Positions 33,883-41,556 of a DNA stretch of 64,000 nucleotides are shown one piece after another. Source of the DNA: Pseudomonas sp. PB106 (GTDB taxonomy: Bacteria > Pseudomonadota > Gammaproteobacteria > Pseudomonadales > Pseudomonadaceae); the NCBI RefSeq assembly GCF_009764645.1, contig NZ_RWIM01000005.1, positions 62,001-126,000 on the forward strand, in the 5' to 3' direction. The translations under genes were made by a program, and so were the position numbers. Position 1 is the first letter of the stretch. Every line of letters begins with the position of its first letter. The notes under the pieces were generated by a model that saw only the letters and a list, made by a program, of their open reading frames with translations, did no database searches and had not been told where the DNA came from.

Positions 33883-35061
33883 CTAGACGAGAAAATCCTT
33901 CACCAGTTTTACCCAGCAATCAGCGCCCAACCGGATCAGTTGGTCGTTGAAATCATAATGCGGGTTATGCACGGAGCAGCCGTGAAACTCGCCCTCACCA
34001 TTGCCCAGCATGAAATAGCACCCTGGAACCTGCTCCAGCATCCAGGCGAAATCCTCGGTACCCATCACCTTCGGTCCGCGACTGTGCAACTGGCCAGGCG
34101 AAAAGATCGGCGCAAGGCTTTCGCGCAGTTTTTGCGTCTCGGTCTCGTGGTTGATCAACGCCGGGGCCAGTGAGGTGATCTCCATTTCAATGCTCACGCC
34201 GAAGGTTTGTTCATGGCCACGGACGATCTGTTCCAGCCGCTGGTTGATTTTTTGCTGGGTGTGCGGCGTGTCGGTACGCACACTGATCAGCATGCTGGCT
34301 TCGTCAGGAATGATGTTGTAGACACTGCCGGCCTGCAGCATGCCGATGCTGATCACCGCGTATTCCTCAGGGCCGAGGTTTCGCGACTTGATGGTCTGGA
34401 TCGCATTGATCAGGCTGGCGACCGCAGACAGCGGATCAACCGCTTTTTCCGGCATGGCGCCGTGGCCACCTTGACCGGTGATGCGCAGCGACACCCGTTC
34501 GGACGACGCCATGGTCGGTCCCGCTTGAACCACGGCGGTGCCCACGGGCGCGCCGGGCATGTTGTGCAGCGCAAAAATCGCATCGCAGGGAAAACGCTGG
34601 AACAGGCCGTCGTCGATCATCGCCTTGGCCCCGCACAAACCTTCTTCGTCAGGCTGGAAAATCAGGTTAAGTGTGCCGTTGAATTCGACGTCGGATGCCA
34701 CGCGATAGGCCGCTGCCAGCAAGATCGCCGTGTGGCCGTCGTGCCCGCAGGCGTGCATGCGATTGGCAATCTGGCTGGCGTGCGCGAAGGTGTTTTTTTC
34801 CTGCATGGGCAGCGCGTCCATGTCGGCGCGCAGTCCGATGCTGCGTGTGCCCTCTCCTCTTTGCAGCACGCCCACCAGGCCATGCCCGCCGATGCCGCGA
34901 TGCACCTGATAGCCCCATTGCGTCAGTTTGGCGGCGACCAGTTCAGCGGTGTTGGGTGTTTCGCCTCCCAGTTCAGGCGCCGCATGAATCTGCTGGCGCA
35001 GTGCAGTGAAGGTTTGCAGTTCGGCGTCGTTGAGGCTGGTTTCGATGTATTGATTGCGCAT
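33883..35061 (-). CDS. M20-family amidohydrolase (hippurate/N-acyl-amino-acid hydrolase type)
   Basis: 392 residues with the M20D pattern: RQQIHAAPELGGETPNT, metal-binding GLRADMDALPM, HACGHDGHTA, FQPDEEGLCGA, and ALHNMPGAPVG. A lid domain occupies about 180-300, and GTEDFAWMLEQVPG precedes the last ligand histidine in HNPHYDF. Relatives remove acyl groups from amino acids or cut hippurate, or IAA-amino-acid conjugates. It is 3 bases behind the MHS transporter, so the two work as an import-and-hydrolyse unit. Confidence 0.9.
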   Translation of the reverse strand: MRNQYIETSLNDAELQTFTALRQQIHAAPELGGETPNTAELVAAKLTQWGYQVHRGIGGHGLVGVLQRGEGTRSIGLRADMDALPMQEKNTFAHASQIANRMHACGHDGHTAILLAAAYRVASDVEFNGTLNLIFQPDEEGLCGAKAMIDDGLFQRFPCDAIFALHNMPGAPVGTAVVQAGPTMASSERVSLRITGQGGHGAMPEKAVDPLSAVASLINAIQTIKSRNLGPEEYAVISIGMLQAGSVYNIIPDEASMLISVRTDTPHTQQKINQRLEQIVRGHEQTFGVSIEMEITSLAPALINHETETQKLRESLAPIFSPGQLHSRGPKVMGTEDFAWMLEQVPGCYFMLGNGEGEFHGCSVHNPHYDFNDQLIRLGADCWVKLVKDFLV

Positions 35062-35064
35062 GAT

Positions 35065-36384
35065 TTAGTCTCTTCCAATGTTTTCCGGGAACAGTTTCAG
35101 GCAGCACAGGCTGACCACGCCGCCGGCCAGCAAGTAGAACGCCGGGGCTGTGGGGGTATTCAGTGCCGAGGTCAGCCAGGTGGCGATCAAGGGTGAAAAG
35201 CCGCCAAACAGGGTTACGCCAAAGCTGTAACTCACTGAGGTGCCGAGCCCGCGATGCGGCTTGGCAAAGGCTTCCATGATCATCGCGAAAAACGCTCCCG
35301 AGCCCACGCAACCGGGCAATACCAGAAGTGCGACGATCAACATGGCGAGGTACAAGTCAGTGGTATGCGACAACAGCCACAGCGCTGGCCAGGCCGCAAT
35401 GACTGGCAAGGTGATCGTCCACACCAACAGTTTTTTGCGCAGACCATTGCGGTCGGCATAGCGCCCGGCAATGGGCGTGATGATTGCCAGACACGCGGCT
35501 GCAACGCAGGCAATGGCCAGGGCGCTGCGCTGCGGATAATGCAGGGTGGTGACCAGATACGCCGGCATGTAGAAAATGAACAGGTACATGCCGATGGTGG
35601 CGCTCGCCATCAGACCCGTAGCCAGGACGGTGTTGCGCAGATCGATCACCTCGCGCCAGCCAGGTTTGCGGACCGTGGATGGCACAGGGTTGATGGCGGG
35701 CGTTTCAAGGGTTTCCGGCAGGCAGCGGCGGATGTACCAGCCGACCGGGCCAATCAGCAAACCGATAACGAAAGGGATGCGCCAGCCCCACGCCTCCAGA
35801 TCCGGCGTGCTCATGACGCTGCTCAAAAGAAGACCGATGCCCGCCCCCACCAAGGCCGCATAACCCTGGCTCGCAGCCTGCCAACTGACGTTGCGGCAGC
35901 GACGGTTGGGGGCCGATGACTCCATCATCAACACCGAAGCGGTGCCGATTTCTCCCCCGGCAGAAAACCCTTGAGTCAGCCGCCCAAGCACCAACAGTAC
36001 GGTGCCCAAGACCCCGGCTTGCTGATACGTCGGGGCAAATGCAATCAGCGCTGTGCCCAATGTCATCAGGGCAATGGTCAGGGTGAGTGCAGCCTTGCGC
36101 CCTTTTCGATCGGCGAACCGGCCAATCACCATTGCCCCGACCGGACGCATCAGAAAGCCCACCCCAAACGCCGTCAACGACATCAGCAATGACGTTACCG
36201 GCGACTGCGCGGGGAAAAAATTCCTCGCGATGATCACGGCAAAAAAACTGTAGATCGTGAAGTCGTACATCTCCAGGGCATTGCCCAGAGCACACGCCAC
36301 AGTGGCTTTTCTCGATTCGGTGGTAGCCGGACTGGAACGCATCGTTCCGGTGGCCAGGGAAGTGTCCGAGTGCACGGTCGTCAT
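35065..36384 (-). CDS. MHS-family (MFS) metabolite/proton symporter
   Basis: 439 residues with 12 helices. GNALEMYDFTIYSFFA near the first helix and GRFADRKGRKAALT (motif A) with LTQGFSAGGEIGTA are MHS marks, as in ProP, KgtP and ShiA. It probably imports the acylated amino acid or related acid cut by the M20 enzyme encoded next. The ATG at 36384 has GGAGAG upstream; a frame extension to 36471 would run up to the palindrome and is rejected. Confidence 0.9.
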   Translation of the reverse strand: MTTVHSDTSLATGTMRSSPATTESRKATVACALGNALEMYDFTIYSFFAVIIARNFFPAQSPVTSLLMSLTAFGVGFLMRPVGAMVIGRFADRKGRKAALTLTIALMTLGTALIAFAPTYQQAGVLGTVLLVLGRLTQGFSAGGEIGTASVLMMESSAPNRRCRNVSWQAASQGYAALVGAGIGLLLSSVMSTPDLEAWGWRIPFVIGLLIGPVGWYIRRCLPETLETPAINPVPSTVRKPGWREVIDLRNTVLATGLMASATIGMYLFIFYMPAYLVTTLHYPQRSALAIACVAAACLAIITPIAGRYADRNGLRKKLLVWTITLPVIAAWPALWLLSHTTDLYLAMLIVALLVLPGCVGSGAFFAMIMEAFAKPHRGLGTSVSYSFGVTLFGGFSPLIATWLTSALNTPTAPAFYLLAGGVVSLCCLKLFPENIGRD

Positions 36385-36470
36385 GGGAACTCTCCGAATT
36401 GTTATTCGCGTTATTCGACGCCAACTATCGGGTAACTCCGAGGACGAATCACTTGCGCTTTTTGCAGGCA

Positions 36471-36487
36471 ATTAACCAATGGTTAAT
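36471..36487. promoter_or_regulatory. Perfect LysR-type dyad upstream of the MHS gene
   Basis: ATTAACC and GGTTAAT flank AAT with no mismatch and contain the T-N11-A core. A degenerate second copy, ATTAACCATTGGGC, lies at 36672-36685. The dyad is 87 bases upstream of the MHS start, and the LysR gene at 36778 is the likely reader. Confidence 0.6.
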
Positions 36488-36777
36488 CAAGTCGCGGCTG
36501 GTCCTTTGAATGCGCCCTATAACAGTGCCCGATGACAGCCTCAAGACAAGCCGCGCACCCATGCTCGCCATGGATTGCGCTCGATTCGGCCATTACATCG
36601 GAGCGAATGCGGGTTTTCCCAGCTCATAGCGATCGCCTTCGGCCCTAAACGTGGTGGTCATTGCCCAGCAAATTAACCATTGGGCATAGCCATACAAAAA
36701 TGACCATTTTCGTCGCTTTTTATTTTCGTGGAGGCGATCCCAGTAACGTGGCGGTCGGCATGTACTACCACTTCTAG
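36488..36777. other. Rest of the gap between the LysR and MHS genes
   Basis: No coding frame is supported between the LysR stop and the operator. It contains the second half-dyad at 36672-36685 and AT-rich DNA at about 36700-36730, where the leftward promoter could lie. Confidence 0.35.
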
Positions 36778-37701
36778 TCAGTACACCGGTTCTGCCAATG
36801 ACTCAGCGGCCAGTTTGGATTTGAGACCGTAGAACAGATCCCTGGCCGGTGACGTCAGCGAATGTCGGTCAATGCACACCAGGTAAATCGGGTACTCGGG
36901 AATGACTTCTTCGACCTCAACGTGCACCAGCTCCGGCGCCCGTCCCGGCGGCAACGCGTTGCCCAGCGCCAGATTGCTCAGCGTCATGAAAGCATCGGCA
37001 CTGTCCACCAGACGCAAGGCCAGCAGCAACGACGCGCATTCGATGACCTTCTGCGGCGGATGAATATCGTTGACTTCGAACATTTGGTAGAACTGCGAAG
37101 AGCGGTCGTCGACCTCGTCCAGGCTGATCCAGTTGGCGTACTGCAATTGCCGCAATGACGGCGAATGGCGCAAGGGATTGTTCGGCCCGCACACCACCGT
37201 GCCCTGTATCCGATGCAGGGCTTCCCAATCGAGATTCAAGCGCTGTGTGTTCTGTTGGGACGTCAGGGCAAAGTCCAGCGTGCCGTCGCGCAAACGCTGA
37301 ACAATGTGGCTGGGACGCGACTCGATGAGTTTGATCCGCACCCGAGGATTCTTGGCCTGGTAATCAGTGATGCACTTTTCAAAACCCGGCAGCATCGCGG
37401 TCAGTGACGTGACGCCGACGGCCACCTCGCCCACGGCCATGTCATGAATATTGTCGGCCTCGATCTGCAGGCGCCGCATGCTCTCGACCGCCATGTGCGC
37501 ATGACGGATGATTCGCCGGCCTTCGTCGGTCAACGACATGCCTTTATAGGAACGCTGCAGCAGGGTCAGGCCTAGTTCGCGCTCCAGATCCTTGATGGAA
37601 CGGCTCAGCGCGGGCTGGGTGACGTGCAGCATCTGCGAGGCTTCATTGATGCTGCCGCATTGGTTGATCGCAACCAACGCTTTGATCTGATGGAATTTCA
37701 C
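36778..37701 (-). CDS. LysR-family regulator
   Basis: 307 residues from a GTG at 37701 (KFHQIKALVAINQCGSINEA); a TTG at 37731 would add ten residues that do not look family-like. The helix-turn-helix is INEASQMLHVTQPALSRSIK, with the effector domain from about 90. It is encoded upstream of, and on the same strand as, the MHS/M20 pair, and a perfect T-N11-A dyad lies in the gap, so it likely activates them on sensing the substrate. The start lies 349 bases from the divergent MFS gene, which it could also affect. Confidence 0.88.
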   Translation of the reverse strand: MKFHQIKALVAINQCGSINEASQMLHVTQPALSRSIKDLERELGLTLLQRSYKGMSLTDEGRRIIRHAHMAVESMRRLQIEADNIHDMAVGEVAVGVTSLTAMLPGFEKCITDYQAKNPRVRIKLIESRPSHIVQRLRDGTLDFALTSQQNTQRLNLDWEALHRIQGTVVCGPNNPLRHSPSLRQLQYANWISLDEVDDRSSQFYQMFEVNDIHPPQKVIECASLLLALRLVDSADAFMTLSNLALGNALPPGRAPELVHVEVEEVIPEYPIYLVCIDRHSLTSPARDLFYGLKSKLAAESLAEPVY

Positions 37702-37817
37702 GGCGGTGACTCGCTTTTTATTTGGCGCCAACCATAAAGCAAGATACCCGCCAGCAGCTACCCGTTAAGCCATAAGCTTTTGGGCTGCCTGCGTCCTAAC
37801 GTCGCAGCAGACAGCTA

Positions 37818-37845
37818 TTGGCAAATTCCGCACAAGCCGTAGAAT
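37818..37845 (+). promoter_or_regulatory. Sigma-70-type promoter for the MFS gene
   Basis: TTGGCA and TAGAAT, each 5 of 6 to consensus, 16 bases apart. Predicted start near 37852 gives a leader of about 200 bases before the ATG at 38051. The rest of the 349-base gap from the LysR start shows nothing else certain. Confidence 0.5.
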
Positions 37846-38050
37846 CCCGCGCGCTCTTGCTGGTGCTAACGACGGCAGTTGAGCATCTCTGAACCCAAAC
37901 GCGTACCTGAATGGCTGGCCACACCTCGCTGACGTGTGTCCTGTTCTACCGCCCTGCCCGTTCGGCAGGCACTCGCACAACCACACACTTCGGCTTGGCA
38001 ATCGCATGCGCAGAGGCGCACGTTCTGCTGTTCGATCTCTAGAGGTTTTT

Positions 38051-39340
38051 ATGTCTCCGCGTTTGCTGGCCATGGCGCTGGCGCCCCTGCTCGGGCTGTT
38101 TATTGTTGCGCTGGGCAACGGTTTCCTGTCTTCCCTGACCACCCTTCGACTGGACGCCGCCGGTGCGTCGACCACGATGATCGGCATCGTTTCATCGGCC
38201 TACTTCATCGGTCTGACGCTGGGCGCGGTATTCAACGATCGCTTGATTCTGCGCATCGGCCATATCCGCGCTTACGGCAGCTTTGCCTCGCTGATCGCCG
38301 TGACCATCCTGTTGCAGGGATTGTTCTATGACACCTGGGGCTGGTTCGCGCTGCGCCTGATCAATGGCTGGGCCACGGTGGGTGTGTTTCTGGTGATCGA
38401 GAGCTGGCTGCTGTTGGCGGGCGACGCGAAGATTCGCGGGCGCTTGCTCGCTTTGTACATGATCGTCCTGTACGGCGCCGGTGTGCTGGGCCAGGCCACG
38501 CTGGGGAAAATCACCGGTTTGAGCGACAGCGCACCGTTCATGGTTGCCGGCATGCTCGCGTCGTTGTCGGTGCTGCCGATCGTGATCCTGCCGCGCGTGT
38601 CGCCATTGCTCGATCAGGTTGAACCACTCAAACCACGGCAACTGCTGGGCGTGACGCCGACCGGGCTGGTGGGCTGTTTTGGTTCGGGTATCACCATCGC
38701 GGCGATCTACACGTTGCTGCCGCTGTACCTGCAACGCGCCGGCCTGAATGTCGGCGAAGTCGGCAGCATGATGGCCTGGACGATTCTCGGCGCGATGCTC
38801 CTGCAATACCCGGTCGGACGCTGGTCTGATCGCAAGGATCGTTTGCAGGTGCTGACCCTTCTGACGGTGGCGTGCACCGTGCTGTCGCTGGTGATTGTCT
38901 TGCTGCCGTTGTCCTCGACGATGCTCGCCGCGACGCTGTTTTTGCTCGGCGGCGGCGTGTTTGCGCTGTACCCGGTTGCCGTCAGCCATGCCGCCGACCG
39001 TGCACCCGCCGAAGCCTTGGTGCCGATGATTCAGGGCTTGCTGTTGATCAATTCACTGGGCTCGGCGATCAGTCCGATGATGATCTCGCCAGTCATGAAT
39101 TCCTTCGGCGCCAATGGTCTGTTCTGGGTTTTCGCCCTGGTCAATCTGTGCATGGTCACCTTCTTTCTGTGGCGACGTGGCAAGCGTCCGGTTCCGGCCA
39201 ACCCCGCGCCGTTTGCAGCGGCGGCCACGTTCTCGCCGACCGGTGCGGAGCTGCGCGTGACCGAAGATTTGCGTCAGGCGGTGCAGGAACACCCGCCCAT
39301 GGTCGATGCCTTGAGCGGTGAGCCTGCGCCGCAGCCATAA
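38051..39340 (+). CDS. MFS transporter (YcaD-like)
   Basis: 429 residues with 12 hydrophobic helices, beginning MSPRLLAMALAPLLGLFIVALG. The loop after helix 2 reads FNDRLILRIGHIRAYG, a divergent motif A as in the YcaD/MFS_1 group. The C-terminal 45 residues are cytosolic and proline-rich. AGAGG lies before the ATG at 38051; in-frame extension to 37934 is not protein-like. Substrate unknown. It is separated by 149 bases from the Liv-type operon and has its own promoter, so it is probably not part of that unit. Confidence 0.85.
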   Translation: MSPRLLAMALAPLLGLFIVALGNGFLSSLTTLRLDAAGASTTMIGIVSSAYFIGLTLGAVFNDRLILRIGHIRAYGSFASLIAVTILLQGLFYDTWGWFALRLINGWATVGVFLVIESWLLLAGDAKIRGRLLALYMIVLYGAGVLGQATLGKITGLSDSAPFMVAGMLASLSVLPIVILPRVSPLLDQVEPLKPRQLLGVTPTGLVGCFGSGITIAAIYTLLPLYLQRAGLNVGEVGSMMAWTILGAMLLQYPVGRWSDRKDRLQVLTLLTVACTVLSLVIVLLPLSSTMLAATLFLLGGGVFALYPVAVSHAADRAPAEALVPMIQGLLLINSLGSAISPMMISPVMNSFGANGLFWVFALVNLCMVTFFLWRRGKRPVPANPAPFAAAATFSPTGAELRVTEDLRQAVQEHPPMVDALSGEPAPQP

Positions 39341-39443
39341 ACGCGCTTCCGAGTGGTGCAGACCGCCTTCATTTGGAGCGCCAACCCGCCACAGAACGCT
39401 GCAAAAGCCGGAGATTTGATCGCCAAACCGAGTGGCACCCTAC

Positions 39444-39474
39444 TTGCTAGCAATAATTTTATAACTGCTAGCAA
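39444..39474. promoter_or_regulatory. Paired operator, GCTAGC palindromes
   Basis: TTGCTAGCAA at 39444-39453 is a perfect palindrome; CTGCTAGCAA at 39465-39474 differs by one base. They start 21 bases apart, two helical turns, and bracket a TATAAC that may be the -10. The second lies three bases before the AGGAG ribosome site of the ABC binding-protein gene. The same motif recurs at 47645-47676. Confidence 0.65.
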
Positions 39475-39489
39475 TCAGGAGAATCAACT

Positions 39490-40683
39490 ATGGCTACTCG
39501 GCTTCAAAACCTGCAGCGTCTACTGTTTCCCGTGGCTGCGGCAGTCACGCTCAACCTGGCCATGTTCGGTGGCGCGCACGCGGCCGAGCCGCCGATCAAA
39601 ATCGGTCTGGTCGCTGCGCTTTCGGGGCAATCGGCCAAGTCCGGTGAAGCCCTGACTCGCGGTTTGACCATCGCCATCAATGAGGTCAATGCCAGCGGCG
39701 GTGTGCTCGGGCGTCCTCTGGAACTGGTGCGTCGCGACGACGAAAGCAACCCGTCCAAGGGCATTCTCGCTGCTCGCGAACTGGTCCAGCGCGAAAAAGT
39801 CGCCGTGCTGTTTGGTGGTCTGGATACGCCGGTTTCCTTGGCCATCGTGCCCTTGGTCAATCAGATGAAAGTGCCGTTCATGGGCATCTGGGCGGCGGGC
39901 ACGAAAATCACCGAAAACGGCGCCGCCGATAACTACGTATTCCGGGTTTCCGCCGTCGATGAACTGGTCGATGAAGCCTTGGTGAAATACGGCGCAGATC
40001 GTGGCATGAAGAAGCCGGGGATGATCCTCATCAACAACCCGTGGGGCGAATCCAACGAGGCGGGCCTCAAACGCGCCCTGGAAAAACGTGGCATGGCCAG
40101 CGCCGGCGTCGAGCGTATACAGGACAGCGATCTCGACGTCGTGCCACAACTGACCCGTTTGAAAAACGCCGGTGCAGACACCCTCCTCCTCGTCGGTAAC
40201 GTCAGCCCTTCCGCGCAAGTCGTGAAGTCTTTGGATCGCATGGGTTGGGACGTGCCGGTCGTCTCGCACTGGGGGCCGGCCGGTGGTCGTTTTGGTGAGT
40301 TGGCAGGGCCGAATGCATCGCGCGTGCATTTCATCCAGACCTACGTGTTCACCGAACACAACAGCGCCAAGGGCGATGCCTTATTGGCCGCATTGAAAGC
40401 GGCTTACCCGCAGATCAAGACGCTGGCCGACGTCACGCCCGCAGTCGGCATTGCCAATGCCTACGACGGTCTGCACCTCGCCGCGCTGGCGATGGCCAAA
40501 GCCGGCAGCACCGACGGCAAGGCGATCCGCGACGGCTTTTACGCCATCAGCGACTACGACGGCTTGATCAAGCACTACCAGCAACCCTTTACCCCAGCAA
40601 AGCATGACGCGTTAGGCCCGGACGATTATCTGTTCACGCACTTCGTCAACGACCAGATCGTGCCGCTCAAGCCTGAGGAGTAA
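39490..40683 (+). CDS. Branched-chain-amino-acid-type ABC substrate-binding protein
   Basis: 397 residues: signal peptide ending near GGAHAA, then the type I periplasmic fold, KIGLVAALSGQSAKSGEALTRG with AINEVNASGGVLGRPLELV as in LivJ-like proteins. The family carries amino acids, amides, urea and aromatic acids, so the ligand need not be an amino acid. An AGGAG site precedes the ATG. It begins a four-gene operon (binding protein, permease, fused permease-ATPases, amidohydrolase) with 3-base gaps or overlaps. Confidence 0.9.
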   Translation: MATRLQNLQRLLFPVAAAVTLNLAMFGGAHAAEPPIKIGLVAALSGQSAKSGEALTRGLTIAINEVNASGGVLGRPLELVRRDDESNPSKGILAARELVQREKVAVLFGGLDTPVSLAIVPLVNQMKVPFMGIWAAGTKITENGAADNYVFRVSAVDELVDEALVKYGADRGMKKPGMILINNPWGESNEAGLKRALEKRGMASAGVERIQDSDLDVVPQLTRLKNAGADTLLLVGNVSPSAQVVKSLDRMGWDVPVVSHWGPAGGRFGELAGPNASRVHFIQTYVFTEHNSAKGDALLAALKAAYPQIKTLADVTPAVGIANAYDGLHLAALAMAKAGSTDGKAIRDGFYAISDYDGLIKHYQQPFTPAKHDALGPDDYLFTHFVNDQIVPLKPEE

Positions 40684-40686
40684 GCC

Positions 40687-41556
40687 ATGTACACCGCCGC
40701 CATCATCTCCGGGCTCGGCCTCGGCAGCATGTACGCGTTGCTGGCGTTAGGGTTTCACCTGACCTACGTCGTCTCGCGCACCGTCAACTTTGCCCAAGGC
40801 AGCGCCATGATGGTCGGCGCGGTGCTGGGTTACACCTTTTGCATTAACTGGGGCTGGTCGCTGTGGCTCGCCCTGCCGCTGACACTGTTCCTCTGTGCGC
40901 TCTATGGTCTGGCAATTGAACGCTGGCTGGTACGGCCCTTCCACAGTCGTGGCTCACAGGCCTGGCTGATGGCGACGGTCGCGGGAGGGATTCTGGTGGA
41001 CAACCTCGCCCTGTTCACCTTCGGCAAGGAGCCGCGCCAGTTTGAAAGCAGTCTGGCCAACCTGAATGTCGAGCTGTTTGGCAGCAACGTCGGCGCCCTG
41101 CAAATGCTGATTCCACTGGCGGGCGCGGCGATTGCCCTGGCGCTGTATCTGGTGCGGCGTTACACCCGACTGGGCAAAGTGCTCGAGGCCTGCGTGCAGA
41201 ATCCCCGCGCTGCGATGCTGATGGGGATCAACGTCAATCGGGTGGTCGCCATTGCCTTTGCGGTATCCACGGTATTTGCAGCCGTGGCCGGTTTGTTGAT
41301 TGCGCCGCTGTTCAGCGTCAACGCGGAAATGGGCATGTTGTTCGGCCTCAAAGCCTTTGCCGTGGCCATTCTCGGCGGCATCACCAGTGCCGGCGGCGTC
41401 TTCACGGCTGGCCTGTTATTTGGCCTGACGGAAGCGCTGATCACGATGTATTTCGGCTCGGCCTTCACGCAGATCTTTACCTTTGCGTTGGTCATCGTCG
41501 CACTGGCGATTCGTCCCAACGGTCTGTTCGGCAGCCAGGCATTGGTGAAAGTATGA
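40687..41556 (+). CDS. LivH-type ABC permease
   Basis: 289 residues with about eight helices; LGLGSMYALLALGFHLTYVV at the start and SAMMVGAVLGY follow the LivH plan, and ILGGITSAGGVFTAGLLFG is the conserved late segment. It forms half of the membrane channel; the other half is the LivM part of the next protein, whose ATG overlaps this stop (ATGA). Confidence 0.9.
   Translation: MYTAAIISGLGLGSMYALLALGFHLTYVVSRTVNFAQGSAMMVGAVLGYTFCINWGWSLWLALPLTLFLCALYGLAIERWLVRPFHSRGSQAWLMATVAGGILVDNLALFTFGKEPRQFESSLANLNVELFGSNVGALQMLIPLAGAAIALALYLVRRYTRLGKVLEACVQNPRAAMLMGINVNRVVAIAFAVSTVFAAVAGLLIAPLFSVNAEMGMLFGLKAFAVAILGGITSAGGVFTAGLLFGLTEALITMYFGSAFTQIFTFALVIVALAIRPNGLFGSQALVKV

Noticed and set aside
36471..36487. 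Terminator of the LysR gene
   Set aside because: The arms are AT-rich with no T run, and the site is 290 bases from the LysR stop; an operator fits better.
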